64,000 nucleotides of DNA from Actinophytocola algeriensis (GTDB lineage Bacteria > Actinomycetota > Actinomycetes > Mycobacteriales > Pseudonocardiaceae), in assembly GCF_014203735.1 (NCBI RefSeq), contig NZ_JACHJQ010000003.1:1-64000 (forward strand), written 5' to 3'. Of this stretch, positions 33,938 to 43,548 are shown piece by piece; position 1 is the stretch's first letter; every line of letters begins with the position of its first letter. Made by a program: the position numbers and the translations under genes. A model generated the notes under the pieces. That model searched no databases, was not told the origin of the DNA, and saw only the letters and a list, made by a program, of their open reading frames with translations.

Positions 33938-35239
33938 ATGTTCGGCGTGATGCTCAGCGCGCTGGTCGCGCTGATGCACTGGTACATCTGGAAACGGCTG
34001 GTCAAGGACACCTTCAGACCCGGCCGCGCCCGCCGGGTGCTGACGGTCGTGACGATCCTCATGGCCCTGCTCGTCTTCGCCACGCTCACACTGCCGCGCC
34101 AGATCGGCGTGGACGCGTCGCAGTGGTTCGCGTGGCCGGGCTACATCTGGTTCGGGCTGATCGTGTACCTGTTCCTGATCCTGCTCGTACTGGAGGTCCC
34201 GAGGCTGGCACTGCGGGGCTGGGTCCGACGGAAGCCGTTGGAAGCGACGGCGACCACCCCGACGCCACCCGCGCCGTCGGCGGACCGTCCCGCGGAGTCC
34301 GCCGCCACCGCTGACGTCAACGCGTCCGGCGATCCGGTTCCCGCGCCGTCCGGCCCCTCTTCCACGGATCCCGCCCCCGTCGTCGAGTCCTCTCCTTCTT
34401 CCCCTCCCGTCAGCAGCAGGCGGCTCTTCCTGGCGCGCGGCGCGGCCGTGGTGGCGGGCGCGGCGTCGGTGAGCCTCGTCGGCGTCGGCATGGCGAACGC
34501 GCTCGGCCCGCCCGACCTGCTGCGCGTCCCCGTGCGGCTGCCGAAGCTCGATCCCGCGTTCAACGGTTTCCGCATCGCGGTCGTGTCCGACATCCACCTG
34601 GGCCCGATCTCCGGCCGCGCGCACACCGAGCGGATCGTCCGGATGATCAACGAGACGTCCCCGGACATGGTCGCGATCGTCGGCGACCTGGCCGACGGCA
34701 CCGTCGACGAACTGGGCCGGGCCGCCGAACCGCTGCGGGACCTGTCCTCCCGCGAGGGCACGTTCTTCGTGACCGGCAACCACGAGTACTTCGAGGAGCC
34801 GTTCGTGTGGCTGCGCGAGCTCGACCGGCTCGGCCTCCACTCCCTGCGCAACGAGAACACGGTGATCCGCCGCGGCGGGGCCGCCTTCGACCTCGCCGGT
34901 GTCAACGACATCTCGGGCCGCATGGTCGACGACGGCCCGGACTTCGACAAGGCCCTCGCGGGCCGCGACTCGTCCCGCCCGACCGTGCTGCTCGCGCACC
35001 AGCCGGTGCAGGTGTCGGAGGCCGCCGACCGCGACGTCGCGTTGCAGCTGTCCGGCCACACCCACGGCGGTCAGCTGTGGCCGTTCCACTACATCGTCGG
35101 CATGCAGCAGGGCGCCGTCGCCGGTTTGTCCACTGTGGACAACACGCAGCTGTACGTAACCCGGGGCGCCGGCTTCTGGGGCCCACCGATCAGGATCGGC
35201 GCACCCCCGGACATCACGGTCATCTCACTGCAGGCCTAG
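33938..35239 (+). CDS. membrane-anchored metallophosphoesterase
   Basis: This 433-residue protein has three N-terminal membrane segments (about 1-20, 33-52, 67-90), a Pro/Ser-rich linker, and a further hydrophobic segment after SRRLFLARG that resembles a twin-arginine motif. A calcineurin-like domain then shows DIHLG, GDLADG, GNHEY and HTHGGQLW metal motifs. The catalytic domain is probably outside. Substrate unknown; relatives act on phospholipid or nucleotide phosphoesters. Confidence 0.9.
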   Translation: MFGVMLSALVALMHWYIWKRLVKDTFRPGRARRVLTVVTILMALLVFATLTLPRQIGVDASQWFAWPGYIWFGLIVYLFLILLVLEVPRLALRGWVRRKPLEATATTPTPPAPSADRPAESAATADVNASGDPVPAPSGPSSTDPAPVVESSPSSPPVSSRRLFLARGAAVVAGAASVSLVGVGMANALGPPDLLRVPVRLPKLDPAFNGFRIAVVSDIHLGPISGRAHTERIVRMINETSPDMVAIVGDLADGTVDELGRAAEPLRDLSSREGTFFVTGNHEYFEEPFVWLRELDRLGLHSLRNENTVIRRGGAAFDLAGVNDISGRMVDDGPDFDKALAGRDSSRPTVLLAHQPVQVSEAADRDVALQLSGHTHGGQLWPFHYIVGMQQGAVAGLSTVDNTQLYVTRGAGFWGPPIRIGAPPDITVISLQA

Positions 35240-35262
35240 GACGCGCCCAGCCGCTCGCGGAG

Positions 35263-38200
35263 CTACGTCAACGTCCGCGGGCGGATCGAGTTCGCCTTGT
35301 CCACCAGCTCGTAGCGGTGCTCCGGGTCGCTCGTCAGGCGGGCCAGGGTGCGGTAGCAGCGTTCCAGGCCGAAACGCAGGTCGCGTTCCGTCAGTTTGCA
35401 GCCCAGCACCACACGGTTCGCCGACTCGCCCGGCGCTCCAGGACGTCCCGCGCGCACCCACGCGTGCGCGGCCTCCAGCACCTCAGCGGACAGCGTGGTA
35501 CCGCGTTCCGCGTCCAGGGACAGGCGTTCCAGCCTGCGGGCCGCGTCGTGCAGGTCCTGTTCGGTCAGGCGGGACGCGTCGTCCGCGCGGGTCTTGATCT
35601 TGATGGCCGCCACCTGCGCCGCCACATGGTGGCTCGACGTGTCGGGAACCGCTTCCAGCACCTCGATCGCGCCCGCGCGGGCGCCCTGCGCGAGGTACAC
35701 GCGGGCCAGGCCGAACGCCGCGCTCACCCACGCGCGGTCGGTGCGCCACACCAGTTCGTAGTACCGCGCGGCCAGGAAGTAGTTGCGCGCGTACTCGGCG
35801 CTGACCGCCAGCGCGAGCTTCGGCGGCACCTCGCCCGGGACGGCGTCGTAGACACGGTCGAAGGACGCCGACGCGTCCGCCGGCCTGCGGGTCGCGATCG
35901 CGATCAGGCCCTGGTACCAGTCCGGTCGCCAGTCCGCCGGGTCGGTCGCCAGGCGCCGTGCGGCCTCCAGCTCACCCTGCGCGGCACGCAGGTCACCCAG
36001 TTCGAGGCGGGCCCGCACCATCCGCAGCCGGACCTCGATCGAGTCCTGCGGCGCGGACTGCAGCGCGGCCACCATCTCCGCGGGCTCGGTCGCCGTGATG
36101 CTCGCGAGGGTGCTCGCCGCGTGGTCGTGCGTGTCGACCATGGGCAGCGGCAGGATCGACGCGACTTCGAGCGGGTCGGGCGACGGCAGCGTCCCGCGCT
36201 CGCCGACGACCATCCCGGAGCCGAACGTCCGCGTCTCCAGCGCGTACACGTTCGACACACCCGGCCGCGGCCTGCCGGTGCCGAGCGCCATCACCTCGCG
36301 CAGCACACCGGTCAGCTGGTCGGCCATCTCCTCGGCGGACGCGAACCGCTGCTGCGGGTCGGTGTGCGTGGCGCGCTTCAGAACCCGGTGGTACGAACCG
36401 AAAAGCGCGAACAGCGGCTCTTCGTCGGGCCCGGGCAGCGTGTACTTGTGGCGGGTCGTGTAACCGGCGAACTCGATCGACAGGACGGCGAGCGTGCGGC
36501 CGACCGTGTAGATGTCGCTCGCGATCGACGCGCCTTCCGTCGCCAGCTCGGGTGCCGAGTAGCCGAGGGTGAAGAACAGCGGCGACTCGTAGTCGTCGGT
36601 CTGGCGGACCGCGCCGAGGTCGATCAGCTTGAGCTGCTCACCGGCCTGGATCACGTTGTCCGGCTTGAGGTCGCAGTACAGCATGTCGATGCTGTGCAGG
36701 TACCCGATCGCGGGCAGGATCTCGAGCCCGTACGCGATGACCTGCCCGATCGGCAGCGGTTCGGCCTTGCCGGTCTCGCGGTGGTGTTCGAGGGCGAGCT
36801 GCCGCAGCGACTGCCCGCCGACGTACTCCATCACGATGTAGCCGACCTGGTTGCCGGTCTTCGGGTCCGGGTGCTGGACGAAGTTGTAGATCCGGACGAC
36901 GTTCGGGTGCTCCACCTCGGCGAGGAACCGCCGCTCTGCCACCGCCGACGCCATCGACGTCGCGTCCCCGGTGTCGATCATGCCCTTGAGCACGACCCAC
37001 CGGTCGCTGACGTTGTGGTCCTTCGCGAGGTAGATCCAGCCAAGGCCACCGTAGGCAAGACAGCCGAGGACCTCGTACTGCCCGGCGACGAGGTCACCGC
37101 GGAACAGGCGCGGCCGGAAGTTGAAGTAGGTGCCGCAGGTCGCGCACTCGCCTTCGGTCTCACCGGGCTTGCCGTCCCTGGCGCGACCGACCTCCGCACC
37201 GCAGTTGCTGCAGAACCGCTTGTTCTCGGACACCGCGGGATCGGTGAGCACGGCCGACGCCGGGTCCTTGACGGGAACGACCGGCACCTCGACCAGCCCG
37301 GCCCCGAGCCGGCCACGCCCGGACGTGCGCGACGACGTGCGCCGCCCCGTGCTGGGGAACGACTGCGACCCGGTGTTGAGCGGACTGTCGCCGCGCGTGG
37401 GCGGCGGCGAGTCGGGGTGCTTGGGCGGCGGCTCGACGCTGTGCGTGACCGGCGACTCGTCGAGAACGCTGGTGGGCAACGGCTCGTCGGGCCCGAGCGC
37501 GGTGGCGGGCCGCACCCCGGGCTGGCGGGGCACCACGTTCGGCACCGGTACGCCCTGCGCCCACTGCATTCCGGGCTGAGGGGACGGCCGGGCACCGGTG
37601 CCCGGCCGCGCATAGCCGACGGAAGCCTGGCTGACCGACTGCTGCGCCCACCCACCAGGTGGCGTCTGCGTCCCGGGTCGTTGCCCCGGCTGAGCCCAGC
37701 CGGACTGCCCGGTCCCGGGCTGCGAGCTACTCGGCTGCCCGAAGCCGGACTGCCCGATCGGCTGCTGCCCCGTCGGCTGCTGCCCGATCGGCTGCTGTCC
37801 CGTCGGCTGTGGCCCTGTCGACTGTGGCCCCGTGTGCTGTGGTCCCGTCGCCTGTGGTCCCGCCTGCCCGCGTCCCGGACCCGGCTGTCCCCAGCCGGGC
37901 TGGCCAGGGACCGGCTGGGCCGGCCCACGACCTGGCGCTGACGTGCTCGGTTGACCGAAGTTCGCCTGGCCGGGCGCCGAGGGGCCCGGCGGTTGCGGTC
38001 CATGCGGTCGCCCCGGTTGCGACGTACTCGGCTGCCCGAAGCCCGGCTGGCCGGTGCTCCCCTGCTGCGGACCGACGGCCTGCCCCCTGTCTCCGTGACC
38101 CGGGTGCGCATCGCCTGGCTGCCCCGGCCCCTGCGGACTGCGGGGCAACGGTGACGGTGACGGTGACGCGTCTTCCGGTTTGCGATGTGCGCCGCGGCCG

Positions 38201-38415
38201 CGGGAGGAGTCGCCGTCGAGGACGTCCGGGGACGCGAACCAGCCTGTGCCGTCCTCGCCTGCCAGATGTGGGAGGCGGGCCGCACGTTCCTCTGCTTCAC
38301 GGCGTAACCGGGCCGCCGCCTGTTCCGGGGTCTCGGCCACCGCGATGCCGCACACCTGGCAGTTGCCGTTCACCACCTCGCCCGGGCAGCCGGGGCGGGG
38401 ACACGAAAGCGCCAT
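35263..38415 (-). CDS. pknG: serine/threonine protein kinase PknG-like, with long disordered N-terminus
   Basis: This 1050-residue kinase begins with a zinc-ribbon-like CPRPGCPGEVVNGNCQVCG. A Gly/Pro/Gln-rich disordered stretch (about 60-390) with repeated QPTGQQPIGQ units follows. Next come a rubredoxin-like CSNCGAEVG ... CATCG (about 402-432), a kinase domain (about 445-710, with GGLGWIY, VVLKG and YCDLKPDN) and a TPR region to the end. In mycobacteria PknG phosphorylates GarA to set glutamate metabolism. The GlnH-GlnX genes just upstream match the mycobacterial order. ATG 38415 follows AGGGGG; TTG 38421 is the longer option. Confidence 0.93.
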   Translation of the reverse strand: MALSCPRPGCPGEVVNGNCQVCGIAVAETPEQAAARLRREAEERAARLPHLAGEDGTGWFASPDVLDGDSSRGRGAHRKPEDASPSPSPLPRSPQGPGQPGDAHPGHGDRGQAVGPQQGSTGQPGFGQPSTSQPGRPHGPQPPGPSAPGQANFGQPSTSAPGRGPAQPVPGQPGWGQPGPGRGQAGPQATGPQHTGPQSTGPQPTGQQPIGQQPTGQQPIGQSGFGQPSSSQPGTGQSGWAQPGQRPGTQTPPGGWAQQSVSQASVGYARPGTGARPSPQPGMQWAQGVPVPNVVPRQPGVRPATALGPDEPLPTSVLDESPVTHSVEPPPKHPDSPPPTRGDSPLNTGSQSFPSTGRRTSSRTSGRGRLGAGLVEVPVVPVKDPASAVLTDPAVSENKRFCSNCGAEVGRARDGKPGETEGECATCGTYFNFRPRLFRGDLVAGQYEVLGCLAYGGLGWIYLAKDHNVSDRWVVLKGMIDTGDATSMASAVAERRFLAEVEHPNVVRIYNFVQHPDPKTGNQVGYIVMEYVGGQSLRQLALEHHRETGKAEPLPIGQVIAYGLEILPAIGYLHSIDMLYCDLKPDNVIQAGEQLKLIDLGAVRQTDDYESPLFFTLGYSAPELATEGASIASDIYTVGRTLAVLSIEFAGYTTRHKYTLPGPDEEPLFALFGSYHRVLKRATHTDPQQRFASAEEMADQLTGVLREVMALGTGRPRPGVSNVYALETRTFGSGMVVGERGTLPSPDPLEVASILPLPMVDTHDHAASTLASITATEPAEMVAALQSAPQDSIEVRLRMVRARLELGDLRAAQGELEAARRLATDPADWRPDWYQGLIAIATRRPADASASFDRVYDAVPGEVPPKLALAVSAEYARNYFLAARYYELVWRTDRAWVSAAFGLARVYLAQGARAGAIEVLEAVPDTSSHHVAAQVAAIKIKTRADDASRLTEQDLHDAARRLERLSLDAERGTTLSAEVLEAAHAWVRAGRPGAPGESANRVVLGCKLTERDLRFGLERCYRTLARLTSDPEHRYELVDKANSIRPRTLT

Positions 38416-38425
38416 CACCAACCCC

Positions 38426-39412
38426 CTAGTCCTGGTACACCGGTGCCGGCGGCTCCGGACGCGGCTCGCCTGTCTGACCGAGCCACTTGTCGTAGGACCG
38501 CGCCCACGTGTCTTCCGCGATGACCTTGGCGAGCACGCCGTTGACGAACTTCACCATGTCCACGTTGGCCTTCGGGATGCCGATGCCGTACGGCTCCTCG
38601 GTGAACCTCGGGCCCGTCATCTTCACGTTTGGGTCCTGCGCGACCATGCCCGCGAGGATCGTGTCGTCCGTGGACACCGCCTCGACCTGGCCCTGCTGCA
38701 GCATGATCAGGCAGTCCGACCAGTTGTCGACCTGCACCGGGATCAGTTTGGCCGGGTTGGCGGCGATGGTCTTGATGGACGTGGACCCCTTGGCCGCGCA
38801 CACCTTCTGCCCGCCGAGCTGGTCGAGGGTCGTGACCTTCGACGCGCGGTCGACGAGCAGGCGCTGACCCGCCATGTAGTAGATGGCGGAGAAGTTGATG
38901 TCCTTCCACCGTTCGCAGGTGGCGGTCATGGTGCGGACGACCACGTCCACGTCGCCGTTCTGCAGTGCCTTGATGCGCCCCGCGGACGTGACGACCTTGA
39001 ACTGCACCTTGTTCGGGTCGCCGAAGATCGCCTTCGCGATCTCGCGGACGATGTCGATGTCGAAGCCCTCGAGCGCGTTGGTCGTCGGGTTGCGGAAACC
39101 GAAGAGGAAGGTGTTCTGGTCGACACCGGCGATCAGCTGGCCGCGGTCCTGGATGGCTTTCATCGTGGAGCGGTCCGGCATCTGGCCCGCTGCCGGCAAC
39201 GACGGCTCCGGGCGGAAGCTGGCCTTCGGATCGCAGTTGGGGGTCGGCGCGGTCGCCCCGGACGACGCGGGCGGGTTCTCCTCGGCGCCGACCGGAGTCG
39301 GCCGGTTCACCGAGGTGACCTTGGCGAGGTCGACCGGCCGCCCGCCGCCCGCGCACGCGCTCACGGCGAGCAGCAGCGTCACGAAGACCACGCTCGCTCG
39401 TACTGCCCTCAC
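38426..39412 (-). CDS. glnH: glutamate/aspartate-binding lipoprotein GlnH
   Basis: This 328-residue solute-binding protein (SBP family 3) has signal peptide and lipobox AVSAC near residue 20 and the domain start QDRGQLIAGVDQNTFLFGF. In mycobacteria GlnH senses extracellular amino acids and, via GlnX, activates PknG. Its start overlaps the GlnX stop by 4 nt and PknG follows after 10 nt, so the operon is GlnX-GlnH-PknG. No ABC permease is nearby, supporting a sensing rather than uptake role. Confidence 0.92.
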   Translation of the reverse strand: MRAVRASVVFVTLLLAVSACAGGGRPVDLAKVTSVNRPTPVGAEENPPASSGATAPTPNCDPKASFRPEPSLPAAGQMPDRSTMKAIQDRGQLIAGVDQNTFLFGFRNPTTNALEGFDIDIVREIAKAIFGDPNKVQFKVVTSAGRIKALQNGDVDVVVRTMTATCERWKDINFSAIYYMAGQRLLVDRASKVTTLDQLGGQKVCAAKGSTSIKTIAANPAKLIPVQVDNWSDCLIMLQQGQVEAVSTDDTILAGMVAQDPNVKMTGPRFTEEPYGIGIPKANVDMVKFVNGVLAKVIAEDTWARSYDKWLGQTGEPRPEPPAPVYQD

Positions 39413-40770
39413 CGGTACTCCTGCAGTCGGTCCCTGATCCCCATTGTCACCCCTGCTGCCGCGACCAGGGCCAGCACCGCGACCCCCGGCGCGAGCCCGG
39501 TCATCACGTTGCTCGCCGCGCTGGTCTCCTCGGCGAAGTGCTGTCTGCCGTTGCGCAGCGCCTTCATCAGGTTGTCGTCGAGCTGGCTGAACATGGTGGC
39601 GGCGCTGGTCTTGGCCGCCGTGCTGATCGCGAGCGACACCGCCTCCTGGTAGGAGCCGCCGTCGTCGAGCTCGCGGACCCGTTTGTGGGCGGCGAGCCAG
39701 TCGTCGGCGTTCTTCTGCGCCGCGTCGATCAGGTTCTGCGTCTCCGGGTCCTCGGCCAGGCCGCGGGCCTGGTTCAGCAGGTTGCGGTCACCGTTGCCGC
39801 TGATCTCCTCGGCCAGCTTCCTGAACTCGTCCTCGTAGTCGCCGCCGTCGCCGCGCGCGACGAGCGTCAGGGTCTCGTTCGCGCGCATCTTCAGCGCCAC
39901 GATCCTGGCCTGGACGATCACCTCGACCTGCTCGCTGCCGTGGTCGTGCCCAGCGGACACCCGCGAGGACTCGATCAGGAGCGCGACCGTGCCCCAGATG
40001 AGCGCGACGACCACCGCCCCCGTCGCGACCACCAGGCCGACGTTGAGCAGCCGGTTGGTCCGCCGCGTCAGGTACCGCTGCGCGGCGAGCAGCGCACCGA
40101 GCAGCACCAGCACCAGTGCGAGGGAGAACCACGGCACCGAGCTCGCGGCGTCCTGTTCCGCGGAGAGCCGGTCGAAGTCGATCTCGTACAGGCGCTGCGC
40201 GGCGGGCAGCAGCTCGGCACGCATGAGACCGGAGGCCTCCCGCAGGTACGCCGCACCGGCGGGGAAGCCCTGCCGGTTGTAGGCGCGCGCGGTCTCGACC
40301 AGTCCGGTGTAGATCGGCAGCTGCTGGGACAGGACGTTGACCTGTTCCTCCGCGTCCGGCACGCCGCTGACGTCCGCGGACGCCTTCGCGAGGTTCGCAC
40401 CCGCGGTCGCGATGTCCAGGTCGTACCGCTCCCGCAGCTCGGTGGGCATGGTGCCGCCAGAGAGGAAGGCGCTGGCGGCGGTCGCGTCGGCGTCGGAGAG
40501 GGACCGGTAGATCTGCTGTGACGCGGCGGCGACCGGTTCACGGTGGGAGAGCAGGTTGTCGATCGTGTTCTGCTTCTGCTGCATCGCGATCGCGCCGAAC
40601 GCGCCGGTCAGCACCGCCAGCAGCACGAGGCTCACGCCGATCAGGAACAGCCTGCCCGGCGTGCTGGCCGCGGACTTGCGGACGCTGCGGACGGCCGTCG
40701 CGGGCAGGCTGAGAACCCTGCGGGCGCCCGGCGCCGTCGGCCCCTCGCCGACCGGGGTGGTGGTCACCAT
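39409..40770 (-). CDS. glnX: GlnX-like membrane sensor protein
   Basis: This 453-residue membrane protein has one segment near 41-63, a periplasmic helical domain, segments near 213-232 and 243-265, a second outside helical domain and a final segment near 428-448. This is the four-pass plan of mycobacterial GlnX, which links GlnH to PknG. It is first in the operon. ATG 40770 is the start; the 229 nt upstream hold no gene. Confidence 0.88.
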   Translation of the reverse strand: MVTTTPVGEGPTAPGARRVLSLPATAVRSVRKSAASTPGRLFLIGVSLVLLAVLTGAFGAIAMQQKQNTIDNLLSHREPVAAASQQIYRSLSDADATAASAFLSGGTMPTELRERYDLDIATAGANLAKASADVSGVPDAEEQVNVLSQQLPIYTGLVETARAYNRQGFPAGAAYLREASGLMRAELLPAAQRLYEIDFDRLSAEQDAASSVPWFSLALVLVLLGALLAAQRYLTRRTNRLLNVGLVVATGAVVVALIWGTVALLIESSRVSAGHDHGSEQVEVIVQARIVALKMRANETLTLVARGDGGDYEDEFRKLAEEISGNGDRNLLNQARGLAEDPETQNLIDAAQKNADDWLAAHKRVRELDDGGSYQEAVSLAISTAAKTSAATMFSQLDDNLMKALRNGRQHFAEETSAASNVMTGLAPGVAVLALVAAAGVTMGIRDRLQEYR

Positions 40771-40999
40771 CGGTGATCCACGGGAACACTCATGATGTCC
40801 GTGCCCCCCTCGCGCTACCCGAACCCTGACTCGCAGACGAACTTAGTGCAGCGACGACCTGCGTTGCCACCGAAACGATGACGTCGGTGACCGTCGTGTG
40901 GTCACAGCAAGTAAACGGGCACCGAGCGTGACGAAACGTCGCCCGGATGTGTGCTAGCCGCGCGCCGAAGACGTCTGCGAACCTCGAAGCGAGGTGGTC

Positions 41000-41615
41000 A
41001 TGGACTGGCTCCGGGACTCGTTCAGCTGGCTCGGCACCGCGGCGTTCGTCGCGGTGGCGGGTTACTGCGTCGCCCGGCTGGTCGCCGCGGCACGGGCCCC
41101 GGAGGCGTATCCCCGCCGCCACCGCGCGGTCGACGTGGCGCACGTGCTGATGGCCGTGGGGATGGCCGCCATGTCGTCGCCGGTCGGCGGGCCGCTGCCG
41201 ATGGCCGCGTGGCAGACCGTGTTCCTGCTGATGACCGCCTGGTTCACCGGCTCGTGGTGGCGATCCAGGGGCACGACCGGGAACGGGTGGCACGGCGGCT
41301 GGCACGGCAACGGCCTCCACCACGCGCTCGCCTCGGCCGCGATGCTCTACATGCTGACCGCGATGCCGCACAGCGGGCACGCGGGCGCGCCATGGCTGGC
41401 CGGCGGGCCATGGCCCGCCGACGGGGTGGCCGACATGGCGCTGCCGGTGGTCGGGTGGGCGCTGGCCGCCTACTTCCTCGCGTCGGCCGTGGTGGCGGTC
41501 GCCTGCGGGCCCGGCCGGCCTGCCCACGGTGCTCACCGCGCCCGTGGCCATGACCGCGTGCCAGACCACCATGGCGGCGGGCACCGGCGCCATGCTGGTC
41601 GCGATGTTGGCATGA
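41000..41615 (+). pseudogene. DUF5134 membrane protein gene with frameshift near 41520
   Basis: From ATG 41000 (ribosome site GAGGTG) the frame gives a His-rich membrane protein of DUF5134 type, with segments at about 10-30, 50-68 and 100-120. Near 41516-41520 the membrane-type coding signal moves to the next frame. There it continues LPTVLTAPVAMTACQTTMAA and stops at TGA 41615, the typical DUF5134 last helix. The original frame runs on as His/Arg-rich nonsense past 41615 into the PadR region. One extra C in GGCCGGCC would explain it. Either a true frameshift or a sequencing error. Confidence 0.7.
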
Positions 41616-41620
41616 ACAGG

Positions 41621-42223
41621 TCAGGCGAACTTCTCCGCCACGGTCTTGATCCACTCCTCCGACCAGGTCAGCTCGCCGGAACGCAGCGCCTCCAGCACTC
41701 CGTCGACCCAGCGCAGCTCGGCCTCGCGCACGGTGATCGAGTACTCCTCGTCCAGGAGGAACAGCCGGGGCAGGTCCGGCACGGCAGCCATGGCCTTCCG
41801 GTCCTCGGCCAGCACCGCACGCAGGTCGGCGGACCGCCGCTCCAGGTGGGTCGTGGCGTCCTCGGGGCTGAGGACCATCAGTGAGGCGAGCGCGGCCGGG
41901 AACTCCGGGTAGTCCCGGGACGGGCTCGCCAGCATGTCGGCGGTCCAGTCGCGCAGGGTGTACCACCCGTCGGGGGTGATCGCGTAGACCGTGCGCTCCG
42001 GCCTGCGCTCGTCGCGCGTGGTCTCCAGCACAGTGATGAGTCCGGCGCGCTGCAGCCGGTCGATCGACTGGTAGACGCTGTTGCGCTGCGCCACGTTCGC
42101 CACCCGGTCCTTGCCGCGCTCCTTGATCACCTCGTGCATCCGGTACGGGTGCATCGGGGCCTCCGCCAGCAACGACAGCAGCACGAGCGCCAGCGGTGAC
42201 CGTCGATGAGTACTCCTCGCCAC
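41621..42223 (-). CDS. PadR-family transcriptional repressor
   Basis: This 200-residue protein has the PadR winged helix (MARSTHRRSPLALVLLSLL, RMHEVIKERG, NSVYQSIDRLQRAGLI) and a C-terminal helical dimerisation domain (about 100-195). It is divergent from an FAD monooxygenase. A 15-bp perfect palindrome covers the monooxygenase start. PadR repressors usually control such a divergent neighbour and respond to aromatic compounds. Confidence 0.92.
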   Translation of the reverse strand: MARSTHRRSPLALVLLSLLAEAPMHPYRMHEVIKERGKDRVANVAQRNSVYQSIDRLQRAGLITVLETTRDERRPERTVYAITPDGWYTLRDWTADMLASPSRDYPEFPAALASLMVLSPEDATTHLERRSADLRAVLAEDRKAMAAVPDLPRLFLLDEEYSITVREAELRWVDGVLEALRSGELTWSEEWIKTVAEKFA

Positions 42224-42259
42224 CCGTGAACCGTACTGCCCGTACCGCCCATACCGTGC

Positions 42260-42299
42260 TTGCTCGCATAGTCATTTTATGTATAGTCATGGCATGACT
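42260..42299 (+). promoter_or_regulatory. leaderless promoter and palindromic operator of the monooxygenase gene
   Basis: TTGCTC at 42260-42265 and TATAGT at 42282-42287 are spaced by 16 bp. The -10 box ends 6 nt before ATG 42294, so the mRNA should begin at the start codon. The perfect dyad AGTCATG-G-CATGACT at 42285-42299 overlaps the -10 box and start codon. ATAGTCAT is repeated at 42268 and 42283. Likely a PadR operator. Confidence 0.65.
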
Positions 42300-43511
42300 G
42301 TAGCACTCATCGCGGGCGGCGGCATCGCGGGACCGGTCACCGCCATGGCGTTGCGGAAGGCTGGCATCGAGGCGACCGTGTACGAGGCGTACGACCGGAC
42401 CGCGGACGGCGTCGGCGCGTTCCTCACGCTCGCCATCAACGGCCTTGCCGCGTTGCGCACGCTCGACCTGCACACACTCGTGCGAGAGCACGGCTTCGAC
42501 ACCCCGTCGATGTCCATCGGGCTGGGCGGCAGACCGTTCGCGAGCTTCGACTTCGGCGAACCGCTGCCCGACGGCACGGTCACGCAGACGATCACCAGAG
42601 CGGCGATCCACACCGCGTTACGCGACGAGGCCGTGCGGCGTGGCGTGCGGATCGAGTACGGCAAACGACTCACGTCCGCCTCGTCCACTCCGGACGGCGT
42701 CACGGCCACGTTCGCGGACGGCGGCACCGCGCACGGTGACCTCCTGGTCGGCGCGGACGGGCTGCGGTCGACCACGCGCGCGATCATCGACCCGTCCGCA
42801 CCGCCGCCCCGGTACGTGCCGCTGCTCAACGCGGGCGGGTACGCGCGCGGGGTCGGCCTGGACGCCGAGCCTGGCCGGATGCACATGGCGTTCGGGCGGA
42901 ACTGCTTCTACGCGTACGTGGTGCATCCGTCCGGCGACGTGTGGTGGTTCGCCAACCCGCGGCAGCCGCGTGAGCTGTCGCGGGAAGAGTTGGCGCAGGT
43001 GCCGTGGCGGGAGAAGCTGCTGGGGCTGTTCAGCCGGGAGGACGGACCGGCCACCGACCTGATCGACGCGACGGAGGAGATCTTCGCGGGCTGGAACACC
43101 TACGACTTTCCGCGAGTGCCGGTGTGGCACCGGGACCGGACGGTGATCGTCGGGGACGCGGCCCATGCGACCTCGCCTGCGTCCGGGCAGGGCGCGTCGA
43201 TGGCGATCGAGGACGCGGTGACGCTGGGGAAGTGTCTACGGGACATCGGCGAGTTGCCTGCCGCCTTCGCGCGGTACGAGGGGTTGCGCCGGGAGCGTGT
43301 CGAACGCGTGGTGAAGCAGGGGAAGCGCAACGGGGACGGCAAGTCGCTGGGTCCTGTGATGCGACATGTGTTGCCGTTGATGCTCAAGCTGGCCAAGCCG
43401 AGCGCCGCCGGAACGCGGTGGTTGTACGGGCATCGCATCGAGTGGGAGGAGTCGGTGGTGGCCCGTGGCTCTGGTTCGGCAGGTCGGGGTGCACGTCCAC
43501 GAACGATTTGA
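42294..43511 (+). CDS. FAD-dependent aromatic-type monooxygenase
   Basis: This 405-residue flavoprotein of the PHBH/UbiH type has the dinucleotide motif LIAGGGIAGPVTAMAL at residues 4-19, a DG motif in LLVGADGLRS and the second FAD motif IVGDAAHATSPASGQGA. It uses NAD(P)H and O2 to hydroxylate or epoxidise a small molecule, often in tailoring or resistance (TetX-like). ATG 42294 is chosen over 42279 because of the promoter geometry. Substrate unknown. Confidence 0.92.
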   Translation: MTVALIAGGGIAGPVTAMALRKAGIEATVYEAYDRTADGVGAFLTLAINGLAALRTLDLHTLVREHGFDTPSMSIGLGGRPFASFDFGEPLPDGTVTQTITRAAIHTALRDEAVRRGVRIEYGKRLTSASSTPDGVTATFADGGTAHGDLLVGADGLRSTTRAIIDPSAPPPRYVPLLNAGGYARGVGLDAEPGRMHMAFGRNCFYAYVVHPSGDVWWFANPRQPRELSREELAQVPWREKLLGLFSREDGPATDLIDATEEIFAGWNTYDFPRVPVWHRDRTVIVGDAAHATSPASGQGASMAIEDAVTLGKCLRDIGELPAAFARYEGLRRERVERVVKQGKRNGDGKSLGPVMRHVLPLMLKLAKPSAAGTRWLYGHRIEWEESVVARGSGSAGRGARPRTI

Positions 43512-43548
43512 CTGCCTGAGCGGCACTTTGCCCTGTCGGGCCGTCCGG

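Noticed and set aside
34807-37941. Very long plus-strand frame (1044 codons) opposite PknG
   Set aside because: It runs antisense through the metallophosphoesterase end and the PknG gene, has Arg/His/Val-rich composition and no domain; it is a GC-rich shadow frame.
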